Shown: positions 1 through 11,884, numbered from the stretch's first letter. The stretch is DNA of 64,000 bases from Spirometra erinaceieuropaei (GCA_902702965.1 CACRXP010000066.1:1119727-1183726), one strand, 5' to 3'. Notes: a model not told the origin generated them from the sequence alone. Program-made: numbers and translations.

Positions 1-57
1 TTCGAAATGTTAGTTGACATTTCATGAGTTAGCACATCTACTGTACGTTCAACCCAA
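1..57 (+). mobile_element. Right terminal end of fold-back repeat (family A)
   Basis: The first bases match the right terminus of the AT-rich family A repeat found complete at 25790-26792. They end in the shared stretch about a 'cat ttcatgagttagcac' terminus followed by 'tactgtacgt'. Only the end is inside the window. No coding sequence is seen. Confidence 0.55.
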
Positions 58-1085
58 GGTCGAGTTTTTTATTTTACCTGTTTACCAGTGCCACTTATTT
101 TTCATTGTCGACGACTGATAATAATATCGCGGAAAATTTACAAGATCCTATCTGCCGTGTTTGGTCAACAGTTTTTGCTCACTGAATGACCCAGGACAAT
201 AGTATGGTTTATAATCGGGGTCATTTACGCCCGGGGGGGGGGCGATCGTACTAAAAAAATAACTGGCGGACTTCATTTGTACGTCCAAGAGAGTAAGGAA
301 TACAAAGGCCTTGCGGTGGCTTTCGTTTGAATGATGTCAGGATGCTTTTAGGTCATCCTCGGAGTAAAAATACAACAATTCAACAGCGTTCTGGCAATTC
401 TTGAAAGGAAGAGCTAAATGACAAAACGAATGTCATTTTTGGATGGGGACATTATTGAAAATCAACATTTGTGATGTCACAAAGTTCTTAGATGTTCAGC
501 GATTGTGTTCAACATAAATGTTTTCCGTCGTAAGTAACCCCGACTATAAGTCATACCATTGTCAGACCCACAATGCAACGCCAATTAGTATTGGCAGATC
601 CAAGGACCACGATCTGTATGCATAATTATATCAACCGATAAAAATTGTATATGTATGAATTCGGTTTGAGTGAATTACTGCCGTCTACTAAATAGGAAAC
701 GGATCAAATATATTCGGCAGTCTACTGGAAACCTAATTATGCTTTAAAAATATGACTATACTAACATTAGTATAAAACATCGGCACATTGGAGTCACCTT
801 AAGTGGATGATGAGTTTTTCGTGGCAAAATTTATATAAGAGTGTCAGTATATGAGAATACAAATCTTTGCTTGCTACTGGACATGATGAAACTCACCATA
901 AAATTTAAACTTTATAGATTTCGACTTTCACACCCTTGATGATCTAAACTGCGAACTGTGTTCATAAATGCAGTTTGCCCTTCCTGAATTCAACCACATA
1001 ATTTCTCTTCCAAAACTGGTGAAACGGGCAGAGCTGTCGACAAAATTTTGCCGTATCATGTCATATATGTTAGTTCATACGTGAT
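58..1085. other. Gene-free AT-rich stretch
   Basis: No convincing coding sequence, RNA gene or repeat match was found here. A G-run lies at about 230-242. Confidence 0.5.
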
Positions 1086-1087
1086 GA

Positions 1088-1240
1088 TTTTGTTTGCAAA
1101 ATTGCCATTCCAGTCTCCCTTGTCTTTGTCGGTAATAACATTCTGTATTTGCCATGTGACGCTGTGTCTCTGCTGGTTGGGCTCGAGAGGAAGCCTGTAG
1201 GGCACTACGGAACGAGTGAGATCCGTAGGAACGTTCAGTT
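1088..1240 (+). mobile_element. Partial tRNA-derived SINE (3' half)
   Basis: Shares the SINE body seen at 2868-3206: 'gccattccagtctccctt', 'ctttgtcggtaat', 'ctgctggttgggctcgag' and 'ggaacgagtgag'. The tRNA-like head is missing, so this is a 5'-truncated copy. Confidence 0.65.
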
Positions 1241-1284
1241 TGTGCCCCCTCTAGCATTATATTCATATATAATTTAAAGGTAAT

Positions 1285-1487
1285 AAACCGTACTCCCGAC
1301 ACAGATAATAACTGAACGCCCAGACACGTGTTTTGTAGGCATTCTGCCGAAACGTGAAACAGCTGCAAAGGGTTCGACTTCTCAATGTGTTCTCGAGCGT
1401 CCTCTATGCGGTTACTGGTGTATGATCTCCAGAGAATAATCAAGTGAATAATTTTGAAAATTATTCATTGCAGAACATGGAGTTAAT
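1285..1487 (+). repeat. Dispersed repeat R1, copy 1
   Basis: About 200 bp match 37190-37386 in the same orientation. Shared blocks include 'gtactcccga', 'gcccagacac', 'acagctgc(g/a)a(g/a)gggttcg', 'atgcggtt' and a terminal 'aacatggagttaa'. No protein is recognised. The family is unknown and the two copies are clearly diverged. Confidence 0.55.
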
Positions 1488-1489
1488 AA

Positions 1490-2865
1490 TGTACGTATAC
1501 ATGTACCTATCACATTCTAGAAACTATTAGTATGCTTGTTCAATTAGGGTTTAATTTGAGGTGGCCATATATATATATATATATATATACGCGAAACGTT
1601 GCAACTCTTTCTCAGTTGGCTTTCGAGTCATTTGGAATTTTGACTTATATCACGTAAAAACAAAGCAATATGGCTAAGCGTCTAGAAAAATCCGTCGAAA
1701 CTCAAGGGTTGTTACTGGTATGAGCAAGAAAGAAAGCAAATAACGCTCTCAGTTACCGACTGCATAGAAATCCAATGTCAGATGAGAAAATAAAATGCCA
1801 CATTGCCATTCCATTATTGTTACATTACATCCCAAATTTTGCCACTCCCATGACTGTTTGACGGTAAGTAACATTGTATCGTTTCCATTAAAGAGCAGCA
1901 GATCAGATAATGCAGTGTTGACAATTCCAGGCACTTTCCAGACAATAAGCGCTTTTCTTACTAGAATTTAAAAGATCATGTGAGCCTACTTTGAACAATT
2001 GTGATTCCTTATCAAGTATCATTCTGCAGACACTGTTAAGTAGAATGCACGTACGCGTCTCTGGCTATATGCCAGCAACTGTCATTTCAAAATCTGAAAA
2101 CTGGCGAGATTACAGGCATCTACCCTTATTTTTGCGCTTGTGGCGCATTGAATATTAAAAATGAAGTTTTCTCATGAATTTTAAATAAGGTTGATGACCA
2201 AAGTTTTCAAATGAATAGCAAAGCAGTAACGATAAATAAGAAAAGTAACTTTTGTTCATGAACGTACCAGAAAATGGACAAGCAATTGCGCTATACAAAA
2301 TGAGACTTAGTGCTAAAATGCAGCGAGACATTTGACCAACTTAGTGCGTGTAGCAGAGAGGGCTACCAATATATGCTGCTAGACAGGCTACTAACATGCA
2401 CGTTGTATGGTACATTTTAGCGAATAGGAACAATGTGTCAGGAAAAAAAAGTTTTCTGTTCAATATGGTCAATGTCCAATGCCAGTCGTTCCCGAATTGA
2501 GGACTGTTTCTTGAAACCACACCAGAACGCAAAGCATGATCAATTCTAAACCTCAGCTATTTACCTTGTTCACGTGATGCAGTTTTGCGCATTGGCTGTT
2601 TTACACTTCTGCAAGTTTTCTAATAAAGCACAATACTTGAACAAAGAACTCACTGAGCAGTCCACTTCACTATGTAGGAGTCACTATGTTTAGACTAAAG
2701 CTATTTTATTATAATTAACAAACACTTTTTCCCCAGTGGGAAATTGGCAATGTGACGAGCGGTACTTTCCCTTCTACAAAGCCTAGCGCCAGCCTTTAGC
2801 CATTGCCTGGATCTTCATTTGAAACCAACGTGATGTGAAGAGTCTACCCCCCCCCATTCAGCCTA
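1490..2865. other. Gene-free stretch with AT microsatellite
   Basis: Contains an (AT)n tract at about 1567-1589. No gene or repeat homology was recognised in the remainder. Confidence 0.5.
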
Positions 2866-2867
2866 TG

Positions 2868-3206
2868 AACGATCGGTGAGCGCCCCCCTACCATTGTATA
2901 TTCTGGATCGAAAACCGACAGGGCAGCGGGCTCGTGGCCCGGTGAATAGAGGCGTGGACTTCTAAACCAACAGGTCGCGAGTTCGAGGCTCGGGTGTTCC
3001 ATACTTCGGGCTTGGGTATGGCTGGCTGACGACGGCTGATAAGCCAGAAATGGCCATTCCAGTCTCCCTTGTTTTTGTCGGTAATAGCATTCTGCCTATA
3101 TATCATGCGCCGCTGTGCGGCTGCTGGTTGGGCTCGAGAGAGAGCCCTTAAGGCACAACGGAACGAGTGAGTTCCGTATGAACGATCGGTGAGCGCCCCC
3201 CTACCA
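2868..3206 (+). mobile_element. tRNA-derived SINE, full-length copy
   Basis: The head at about 2928-3000 resembles a tRNA gene, with an A-box-like 'tggcccggtgaatagaggc' and a B-box-like 'gcgagttcgaggctcg'. It is followed by the family body, including 'aagccagaaatggccattcc' and 'tgctggttgggctcgaga'. The block 'gatcggtgagcgccccccta' occurs at both edges (about 2870-2892 and 3183-3204). The internal RNA polymerase III promoter is inferred from the boxes. It is not a functional tRNA: no cloverleaf or acceptor stem is evident. Confidence 0.75.
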
Positions 3207-4647
3207 GAGTCTACTTCTTTACGCGATCAACTCCACTGTATCGATGACCCCCAGTCGCGCACGTTCCCGCCTCCGGACGAGAGGGATGACAAAGGCTAGG
3301 TGGTCTGCGGGGACATTCTGAGGAAAAGGAGGCTCATTATGACGTATGTAAACCCTACAAGCTAAACAAAAATGCAGTCCCGAAGACCAGTAAACCGGCG
3401 GCCGAGCGAGATGTAAAATTTACCATCGATAATGTGCACGAGCCGCTAGGCATTTAAGAGATTTTTGGAGTCCATCAATAGGATTTAGACCTATAAAAGC
3501 AGAAGAATGCACATTTGCTTAGTCCCGACAGAGCATCCTAAATAACATATTTTGGAACTTTTTTCCGAGCACCTAAACGACATTTTCGATTAACCATTCA
3601 GAATATCCGGTGAAGTTACCAGTAGGCTACCTCAAATGCAAACCAAATCAGCTCTCAACATTACTATTTCTTCAAATCTTATTAAAGTTTCCTTTTAGTT
3701 TTCGCGTTGTCCTTCCGAAAATGGCAAACCTTAACCATGAAAAAGCACCTATATATCTTAGAAATCAAAGGCGACAGGCGACTGTCCTTTATGCCATCAA
3801 GTGTTACGTGATAGCCGGTTACGAAACAGCTACTTTTATTTTCTCTCAAATTTCATTGTCTTATTCTCCAGGCAAATTTTAACACATCGCAGAGGCATCC
3901 CTGATTCCTTTCGATGGCGGCCTGCATCCACAAGGACAATGTTTGTGTGCCTATGAGTTAAATTTCACTGCAAACGTGTGTCTTATATTTCGTATTAATA
4001 TCTGTGGTTCAGCGACATCTGCATATAGTACGTGATTCAAAAACCACGGCACCGGATGGTGTCTTACCAAGATTTATCAAGTTTACTCTTGCGTGGAAAA
4101 CTTACGTACTGTGCAGAGGGCCGACAGAGTGTGGCGTGTGCTTGTGGGCTGCTTAGCGCTAATGACAACCTGCGCCCGAACCCCATAGGGCCAAACCAGA
4201 AGCCATATTAGAACACGGCAGGTGTTAAACGGACTGCGTAAATTGCGTGCATAGCATGACAAATGTCACACATTGAGAGAAGGGAGTGTGGTAACACGCC
4301 AAAGGGGGGGGGGTGCTGATGCAGCGTCCGAACTCCGCCTCAGATGGCTAACCGGTTCGTCCGGCGGACCAGCACATGGGAGTATGGAGAGGATGACGGT
4401 GACTATAGGGGACTTCGAGTCCATGGCACTCAGGGCAAATTCCTCAACAAAAACAATCTGAAACGCATTAAAACTATCACAGTTTGCTTAAGGTACTAGT
4501 AGGGAAGGCAATCAACTGGTGGGCTGATTCGGTCAGATGGGATCTGAGCAGGCCCCTGGTTCCTGTGAAGACTCAGCCCATTGTGCGCGGACCAGGCGTG
4601 TATTGGTCGTGTAGGCCGCATATTTAGCTCTGTGCAGTCAACGATCA
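3207..4647. other. Gene-free stretch
   Basis: Only short open frames are present, including 90 codons at 3610-3882, without recognisable domains. A poly-G run is at about 4304-4314. Nothing else was identified. Confidence 0.45.
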
Positions 4648-5566
4648 ATCTCATGAAATGTAAGTGGAAATTCTGAAATGCGTTTTGTATTGTAAAGATT
4701 TATTTAGGTGGGGTTGTAAAATGAATTATCACGTGGCATAATCCCACAATCTTCCGAACTTGCCAAAATATTGGCTTGTTAATACTACTCTTTTAAACTC
4801 CTGTTGCAGTCGTCCACAATGAAGAAGAACTGCTTAATTAGCATGCATTTTCATACTGCTTTTCGATGCTTTTGAAAATTTAAATACACCTTTTAGAAAA
4901 GCGTGTCTGAAAATAAGCCCTCTTTTACTAATTTGATAGCAGATCAGATCGCCTTCCCACATTATACCCGAAGAAGTTGCATATTTAAGGCCTGAGAGTG
5001 TTTTGTAATCCTGCGGTGATTTTTCACCAGATCAGTCAGTTCATTAGTGTTTATAAAATTCCGTTAACTGGGCATATATTTTTCGCATAAAGAAAATCCT
5101 CTAATTCATTAGGGAGACACTATGTAGAGATCATAAAACCTGGCGGCGGATGCGGACTTAGTTGTGTGCATTGATAAACCAACAGGTACGATGTTTTATA
5201 AAAGGGCGCTGCACGTTCTTTTAATATACCGTCATGGAAGGCTTTTATAACAAAAATATAGAGACGGTGTGATTTTCAACCACGTGATAAAGAGGAAGCA
5301 TACATCTATGCGTGCTTTCTATAAAGTATATTTGAACTTTCAAAACCACCAAACTCAACGTGAGGATGCATATTACTTAATTATTCATGTTTTTCAGAAG
5401 GCGATATTTACAGGATGTGGCAGAGAAGTGCATTCAGAAGTCAACACTTTATTGAGTTTGAAATATCGTAGGATTTTACCGCATCGTAATCAGAATTACA
5501 ATCTATTAAACTTCTCCTTCCCAATCGAAAACGCGTTTCTGATTTTCGGCCAAAACTTAATGAACC
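4648..5566. mobile_element. Family A fold-back (long-TIR) element, diverged full copy
   Basis: The left edge (from 4651, 'tcatgaaatg' then 'gaaattctgaaatgcgtttt') is the reverse complement of the family's right edge. The right edge lies at about 5527-5562 ('aaaacgcgtttctgattttc'). Interior blocks such as 'aaatttaaataca' match the copies at 26 kb and 60 kb. Size is about 0.9 kb. No transposase is encoded, so it is non-autonomous; the superfamily is unknown. Confidence 0.5.
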
Positions 5567-7985
5567 CTGACACTCACTGCGAATTGTTGCATCCGATCCC
5601 AGATACAGTTGTTTTGACTGTTTTGGCAAGTGTATGGGAAAGGATAGATAGCAGCAGATGTCGCACAAATCTGCTGTCGCCATAGAATATTTCACATGCA
5701 ATTTATCGTCCCTCAACTAATAATTATGCAAGTTGCGTGGCAATAATTGTCGTTTGTAGTGTCTGAACTGTCATGCCCTGCTTGACTCAACCAGTATTCC
5801 TTTTTATCACGATGGCTAAGGCTTAGCGTCCAAGGGTGATCGTCCTTGTACATAAAACCCAGACCGTTTTCGTCGTGGATCCCCCTGTCTAACTAAGTCC
5901 TAATCCGAATTTATCGCTTGAACTGAACACATGCCTGTCACACTCCCATACCGTTGCCCTCCCTTTGCTTAGACCCGCCATTTATATTACTTCCAACCGG
6001 ATTATTTATTCAAGGAAAATGTGGGTTCCAATACGCAGTTGAGAAGGAGGAGGCCCGATGACTAATACGGATATTTTCTTCGTCTGACTGCTTTGGATTA
6101 AACCGGAATATATAATTAGAGAATGCATCACGTTAACACGGTTCATTTTGTGAACAGAGTCCTATATGGGCGTCATTGCGCGTACTACGCCCGCATTGGT
6201 TGACCTACCGGCTGTTATCTTAGAGTGGTGTTCGGGGTAGGAGAGACGGAATGGAGTCGATGCTCTCAACGCATATTTTTGCCAAAAAGGTCTGATGCCC
6301 TAAATGTCGTGACTAGGAGTGCGGCCCACTGACGAGATAGCTCGGTCTTCCTTACAGGACGGGGAGTCAGGTTTCAATGACTTAAGAACTCATTTACTTA
6401 ACAATGACAGTCTGAGTTCGTCCAATCACGGGCGTATTTTAGAGAACCCTTGACTTGTCCACAGACTAAGATACCCTGCTTATCAACTAAAAGACAGTAC
6501 AGTGCAGATTTCGACTACGACCATTTTAAAATACTAAACCCTTTCGCGTTTCTCTCAGTTAAACCAAATCGTCTGTGTACTTTGTTCCCACATCATCTAA
6601 TCTGTCACTTTGTCCTAATGTCAGACTTATTTTTTCAAAAAAAATTGGAACTAGTCAGTTACATTTGATTTTTTCATTGGCACTACCTGTTCAGCCACGT
6701 ATTCAGATATTTGACAGATGTGTGTACGCGGCACTCTTCATATATTCATATATTGCTGTCTTTTTTTAAATCAGAATGACATGTTTGAGTGAGAAAGCTT
6801 GCTTTTCAGTAAACCCACAACTAACGTCGTCAAGAAAGCAATGATCACTGAACGCGTCTTACACTCAAAAGTTGAAAAACTTCAAAACTAAAGCGCGGTT
6901 GGTTGCATTAATTCAAAAATTTGTCTGCTTATGACGAAATTTGTAAAATGAGACCTTGGTAAATTTTGACCAAGTTTCAAGAACGACATCTTTTGACATA
7001 TCATTTGTCTGCCCAGTTGGCCTACAAACCTGTCCTCCAATTAAGCTTCTTAGGCAAAAAAACAAATGCAACCTTTATGTTGTGACTGGGGCACAAGTTT
7101 ACTCATGGGCAGCTTATGATTGAAAAACAAAAGCGATCTGGTATCAGTACAGATATGTAGCTCATTCTTCTCAATTTTTAAAAAAATGACAAATTCTTTC
7201 TTGCTCTTCGGACATATACCGAAATTGAGTAGGCAAATAAAATAACCACGAACGTATTTTTTGATTTTACGAAAATCACATATTTTGTTTGGTCCATATC
7301 ACTCCCGCAACTGAAACAATCATAAAAATTTGAACGAATAGAACTGTAGTGCTAATATATTCAATACAAAGCAATCGCATTGCAGTCTTCGCTGTCCAGA
7401 CTTGGTGGGACTTTTAGTTAAACCATGCCATACTTCCATGTTTGCTGCGAATGCAAGTATTTGTTAATCGGGATGTGCCCATGACTACTCGGAATCTGAA
7501 GACCCTGATCATTCCATCTTCCTGGTTAGTATTGTTTTTTAAGAATAAGAAACAAATGTCTCACTTTGCACCGGCTTCTCCACCTCCTCCGCTCTCGCAG
7601 GCCTACACGCATGCAGCCTGAAGCCTTTTAGTAGCGTACGCCTTGTTCGTTTCTATCTTATCTAGTAGTCAGTAATTTTATTGACCTATTCCTGCATTAC
7701 CTGTGCTACTTAGGTGTAGCTGAATTGAACTATTTCTAATGATAGAGGACAGCAGGTCTTAAAATTGCTTTCGAGAGCGTAAGAGGTGGAATAAGAATAG
7801 TTCTCAATAGCTTATCATATGCTGCTTTCTGCTAGTTTTGTGTCTATGAAGAGTCGAATGGAGCTTAAAACAGCCAACTGGACGTTCTGGAGCTTGCCTT
7901 TCTGACTTTTCTGCTGCAAACAGAACGACAAACTTAATAGTACGAAATGTTTAGAATGGGAAAAAAGAACTGATTTGCGAAAGAA
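5567..7985. other. Gene-free AT-rich stretch
   Basis: No recognisable gene, RNA or repeat was found. Open frames are short and without family signatures. Confidence 0.45.
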
Positions 7986-7989
7986 GCGA

Positions 7990-8430
7990 CATTCCAGGTG
8001 TAAGCATAAGTGAAGAAGAGTCGAGCACCGGAAAACTTTGTTTATTTTCCTGAGCTTTCGGACTCGTACAGGAGTCCATCGCCAGAGGTAGTAGTAAAAA
8101 CAGAACAAGCGACGGTTATATGGCATGTAGGCCATTTGTCCACCGACTGCACAAGACTGGAGGTGACTACTTAGGACTCTGTACGCCGACGCCGGATCGA
8201 TCAATCGATTGACCGAGATCTCATCCGAGGCCCAGACTTTAATCAATTCTCGGCCTTTTTTACGGCGTGGACGACCATTTGTTGGCTGTAAAGTTAGACT
8301 CGTAACTCATTTCGTAGGTGTGAGCGGCCACTTGTGATAATGCGTCACCTCGTCGCACAGCCACGTTATGTTCGTGTATGCGCGATCCGAGCATGCGCCC
8401 AGTCTGTCCTGTGTAGTTACAAAGACAATT
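7990..8430 (-). mobile_element. Penelope-like element remnant: GIY-YIG domain plus end
   Basis: Reading the - strand from about 8425 gives a GIY-YIG endonuclease core: 'NYTGQTGRMLGSRIHEHN' followed by 'VAVRRGDALSQVAAHTYE'. This is the C-terminal nuclease typical of Penelope-like retroelements. The frame then breaks in the region toward 8250. Downstream comes the family's terminal segment with a decayed hammerhead ribozyme (8041-8086). The reverse transcriptase part is missing. Confidence 0.65.
8041..8086 (-). ncRNA. Hammerhead ribozyme relic with paired stem II
   Basis: On the - strand, stem II arms at 8072-8077 (GGACUC) and 8060-8065 (GAGUCC) pair perfectly around a 6-nt loop. GAAA follows at 8056-8059 and an AGG stem I arm comes after that. 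The conserved CUGAUGA box reads CUGGCGA, and the cleavage-site CGUC reads GCUC. The fold is kept but the catalytic core is damaged, so activity is unlikely. Confidence 0.5.
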
Positions 8431-9487
8431 CTGACACGAACTGATTTAACCAGGACTTTAATTGTGTCATTGGTTGTTAATAAGAGAACAAGAATTCCTT
8501 GAATCAAGTCTGTAATACTTCCAAGCAGATGAAGGGGATACAATTTTCCCAGAACTTGTGCGAAATCAGATCTGTACCTCTTAGTTCTCGAAACTGACCC
8601 AGGATAAAAAATGGGCATGCGTAATACGGCCTCCTGTGCTTGATCTGCTTATAAAAATAATAGCGATTGCCGCTCGGCCAATCATTTAGTCAGAACTTAT
8701 TCCCCAGCCAGTCTGATATGTATTTAACTTACTAAATAAGGTTCTCGTCACGGTGATTTCTCTTTTTTTACTGCCACGGCCGATATGCATTGTCTTTTCT
8801 TCTGGAAATTGTAATTGCTGTTTGAAATTCCACGCTCGAAAGGAAAGTATTATGCAGAATCATTCCTTTTTTGAAAAAAATGCTGTCCAGTTTTTTTGAC
8901 GCAAAGTTCTTGAAGCAATCTTTTGTTGCCGAAGCAGTTAATCACCTTTTGCGTCAACGGTATTTATACATGTTGACCATCCTCCCTTGACTAACTCAGC
9001 GACGAGACGTCGCTGTTCTGTCTAGATCCTGGTGCCAGTCGTAGACTATGTTCCAGTCTCCATGATTGATAAAAGTGACTGGTGCAAACGTTATTATCGA
9101 CAGATGTCCCTTAAGGAAGTTGCATGTTTGCGGAAGGCCATCGTCCTCAGAAATCAACGATGTATTCGCGAATTTCAAAGCATATTCAAGGCGTTTTGAA
9201 CCTCGCACCCTAGTAGATTTCGAAATAGTTGATTACCCCTAATTTAAGTTTATTTTAGTTGGAATGTTTGGACTAACATCTGTTTAATTACCTATTTCCA
9301 GCTGTTTCTCGTGTTTCGGGCAAAATGTTCTTTTTATATATGACTAGCAGGTCACTCATCTTTTCGCAAATCATAAAAAGTTTTATGTCCAGAATGCCCA
9401 GACCATGCATCGTATCAAATTTCGGAATACACACGTTCGAGTCAATGATGCTCATAGGCATTTCGTGTTTCTTTATATTTAATGATA
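8431..9487. other. Gene-free stretch
   Basis: Short open frames only and no recognised family. It separates a PLE remnant from a SINE pair. Confidence 0.4.
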
Positions 9488-10066
9488 GGGGGCGCTCACC
9501 GATCGTTCTTACGGAACTCACTCGTTCCATTGTGCCTTACGGGATCCCTCTCAGGCCCAACCAGCAGCCGCACAGCGGCGCTCGATATTGGCAAAATGGC
9601 ATTACCGACAAAGACAAGGAAGACTGGAATGGCCATTTCTGGCTTACTAGCTGTCCTCAGTCAGTCATACCCAACCCAGAAGTGTGCAACACCCTAGACT
9701 CTTATTCGCGACCTGTTAGTTAAAAGTCCACGCCTCTAACCACTGCCATTCTGCCTATATCGTGCACCGCTGTACGGCGGATGGTTGGGCTTCTGAGGGA
9801 ACACATTAGGCACAAAGGAACGAGTGAGTTTCATAAGAACGATCGGTGAGCGCCCAATATCAGTGTATATTCCCGATCGAATACCGACCGGACAATGAGC
9901 TCGTGGTCCAGTGGTTAGAGGCGCGGACTTCTAACTAACAGGACGCGAGTTTGAGTCTCGGGTGTTCCACACTTCGCGGTTGGGTATGACTGGCTAAGGA
10001 CGTCTAATAAGCCAGAAATGGCCATTTCAGTCTCCCTTGTCTTTGTCGGTAATGCCATTCGGCATA
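9488..10066. mobile_element. Two SINE copies in inverted, head-to-head arrangement
   Basis: The copy at 9488-9735 is on the - strand: 'gggggcgctcaccgatcgtt' through 'aatggccatttctggctta' to the tRNA-like head with 'agtccacgcctctaacca'. The copy at 9747-10066 is on the + strand: 'cattctgcctatat', then the tRNA-like head 'tggtccagtggttagaggc' with B-box 'gcgagtttgagtctcg' near 9948-9962, then the body. The + copy ends in an (AT)n tract. Both are diverged from the 2.9 kb copy. Confidence 0.7.
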
Positions 10067-10111
10067 TATATATATATATCCATATATATGTACATATATA
10101 TATATATATAT
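10062..10111. repeat. AT dinucleotide microsatellite
   Basis: Interrupted (AT)n runs directly follow the SINE body. The same association occurs at 37.8-38.0 kb. Confidence 0.85.
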
Positions 10112-10154
10112 TGAAATCCAAAACGTTCTTTAGGAAAGGGAGAAAAATTTATTG

Positions 10155-10725
10155 AGTAAAATTTCGACGTCGGTTCCCCGTGTCGTCATCAGACTAGAGT
10201 AAACGTGCAGAAAACAATTAAAATTTCAAACGTGCTACAAAATCAATACTCATTTGGTGCCTCAGCTAGTAAGCTGCCGTCGTATGCGTCAGTCCATATT
10301 GATCGGCTTTCGTCTCTTCCACTTTTCTCTGCGATTCTTGTACGTGGCCTCTAACTCGATATGCCTGTTGATGCATGACTCATCGGAGTGCATGGCTTCA
10401 AAAAACTCTCGGCTTGTTTTAGATGGGCAAACTCCGACGATGCGAGTTTTGTCCCATGCGAAATTGTGCCCAGTATCAAGAGTGTGCATGGCCATTTGAG
10501 ACAAGTGGTCTCGCCTCTTAACGGCAAGTTGATGTTCGTGGATGCGTGTAGAGGCAAGTTTTCCCGTTTGGCCACAATATACGGCATCACATGCATCGCA
10601 TGGGATCTTATACACGACTTCTTTTCTATTGAGTTAGCCAACCCTATCCTTAGGGTGTACAAGCTGGAAACGTAATCGTTTTAATTGTTTTCTGCACATT
10701 TACTCTTGTCTGACGAAGTGTGGAA
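10155..10725. repeat. Inverted PLE ends enclosing a GIY-YIG segment
   Basis: A 30-bp arm at 10194-10223 is the near-perfect inverse of 10679-10708 (about two mismatches by eye). Outside the arms lie oppositely oriented hammerhead-like blocks: CTGATGA on the - strand at 10186-10192 with GAAA at 10162-10165, and 'gtctgacgaagtg' on the + strand from about 10708. PLE pseudo-LTRs are known to occur in direct or inverted order. Stem II of the 10.18 kb block pairs only with a register shift, so it is not called an intact ribozyme. Confidence 0.6.
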
Positions 10726-10828
10726 AACCCGAGACTCGAACTCCAGACCTTTTGGTCATAAGTCCACGCCTCTAACTACTGAGCCACAAGCCCGTGGTCC
10801 TGTCGGTTTTCGTACGTGAATTCAGCGT
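10722..10828 (-). mobile_element. SINE tRNA-like head fragment
   Basis: This is the reverse complement of the SINE head: 'cccgagactcgaactccaga' carries the B-box complement, and 'cacgcctctaactactgagc' the A-box complement. It is inserted between the RT and GIY-YIG parts of the surrounding PLE. Confidence 0.65.
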
Positions 10829-11479
10829 AGCTGGCCCAGAAATTTGGTGGGTACGAGCTGAAGACCAGCTGCTTGAGCCTCTGCAAAAATGCTTCAGCAA
10901 TTAGTCCGGACGGAGGCGAGCCCATCGGTCTCCCATTTTTTTGCTCTTAGATTTGGCCGTTGAATATAAAGAAGGTCTTAACCACAGTTCTAGGAGCTCG
11001 ATGATGTGTACATGCTTGAGCTGTTGGTCGGTGTTATCATACTTTTCGCGGAGAAGACTGTCGAAAGCGTCGATAGCCATCGCAGGTGAGATGGAGGTGA
11101 ATAACAAGATCCCATTGAATGACACCAGTTCCACATCTACCTCTACTTCGAGATGTTTGACGCGTAACAAAACTTCTTTAGCCGACTCCACTGTGAATTC
11201 CGAGTCCATGGTAAGGAAACAATGTCACTGGTACAGCCACTTTGACAGCCATAGGTTGAGGTACCTAGTAAGGAGAAGGTAGTGCGTAGTGGCACCTCCT
11301 GCTTGTGGACCTTTTGTAGGTCGTAGAAGCGCGCCATCGCGACATCACGGGCTTTTCCGGCCAACGCTGTCCTTCTCTTAAAAGCTTCGTCTTCCTCAGC
11401 TTGCCGATTGTATTGTTTATGCTGTTTACGAGCTTTTTGAATCCGCTGATAGCCGATGGCGCATGCAAGTTTAACAGAC

Positions 11480-11884
11480 AGTAGGAAATCAAAATAAATG
11501 GGGAATTGGCAAGTTTTCAAGAACCGAATTATACCCTCTTTTCGAGTATAAAATTGGAAGAAACCGTCATTTTCTACCGAATGAGCAAGCAAAGGAATAG
11601 TTTTATGTAAGCTTTCCATGAAGTATAGTTGAATATTTATGGGCATCGAAAATCAATTATAAAAATGCATGCTACCTAAGTAGTCGCGTTTTACGAAGTA
11701 TGGTTTTTGCATGCGGCCGGAAGGAGGTTCGATCTAGGGCCGGCATCCTGAGGTAGCTGAGTAATTATAGAGCTATGCTGGTTGATGATTGGTTTTGCAA
11801 TCCTACCTTATTAATCTTTTCGAAACGAAAACGTATTTCGGAATTTCAGTTGACAGTTCTTGAGTTCATACACCTACTGTACGT
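11480..11884 (+). mobile_element. Family A element, right half
   Basis: Matches 26385-26790. Shared blocks are 'aaaatgcatgctac', 'catgcggccg', 'cttttcgaaacgaaaacg' and the terminus 'gaatttc' through 'tactgtacgt'. The left half is absent. It abuts PLE sequence on both sides. Confidence 0.6.

Larger units (their letters stand above)
10130..11480 (-). mobile_element. Penelope-like element: broken RT and GIY-YIG endonuclease
   Basis: Read 5' to 3' on the - strand. An RT finger region at about 11380-11250 includes 'FYDLQKVHK' and 'VPLRTTFSLLGTSTYG' (family form near LPKVHK...PLRPIVS..G.PTY). A frameshifted palm segment at 11209-10901 includes 'FTSISPAMAIDAFDSLL' and 'HIIELLELWL'. A degraded 'MGSP.SGLIAEA' block lies near 10920-10880. 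A SINE fragment sits at 10722-10828. The GIY-YIG domain at 10615-10289 reads 'YKIPCDACDAVYCGQTGK' then 'TRIHEHQLAVKRRDHLSQ'. Reverse transcription and nicking are known PLE functions; this copy is disabled by frameshifts and stops. Confidence 0.8.

Noticed and set aside
2928..3000. tRNA gene
   Set aside because: A- and B-box-like blocks are present but no acceptor stem or cloverleaf; the block is the head of a dispersed SINE.
10155..10200. Intact hammerhead ribozyme on the - strand
   Set aside because: CUGAUGA and GAAA are present, but stem II (CGAC...GUC) pairs only out of register and no cleavage triplet follows; kept only as part of a PLE end.
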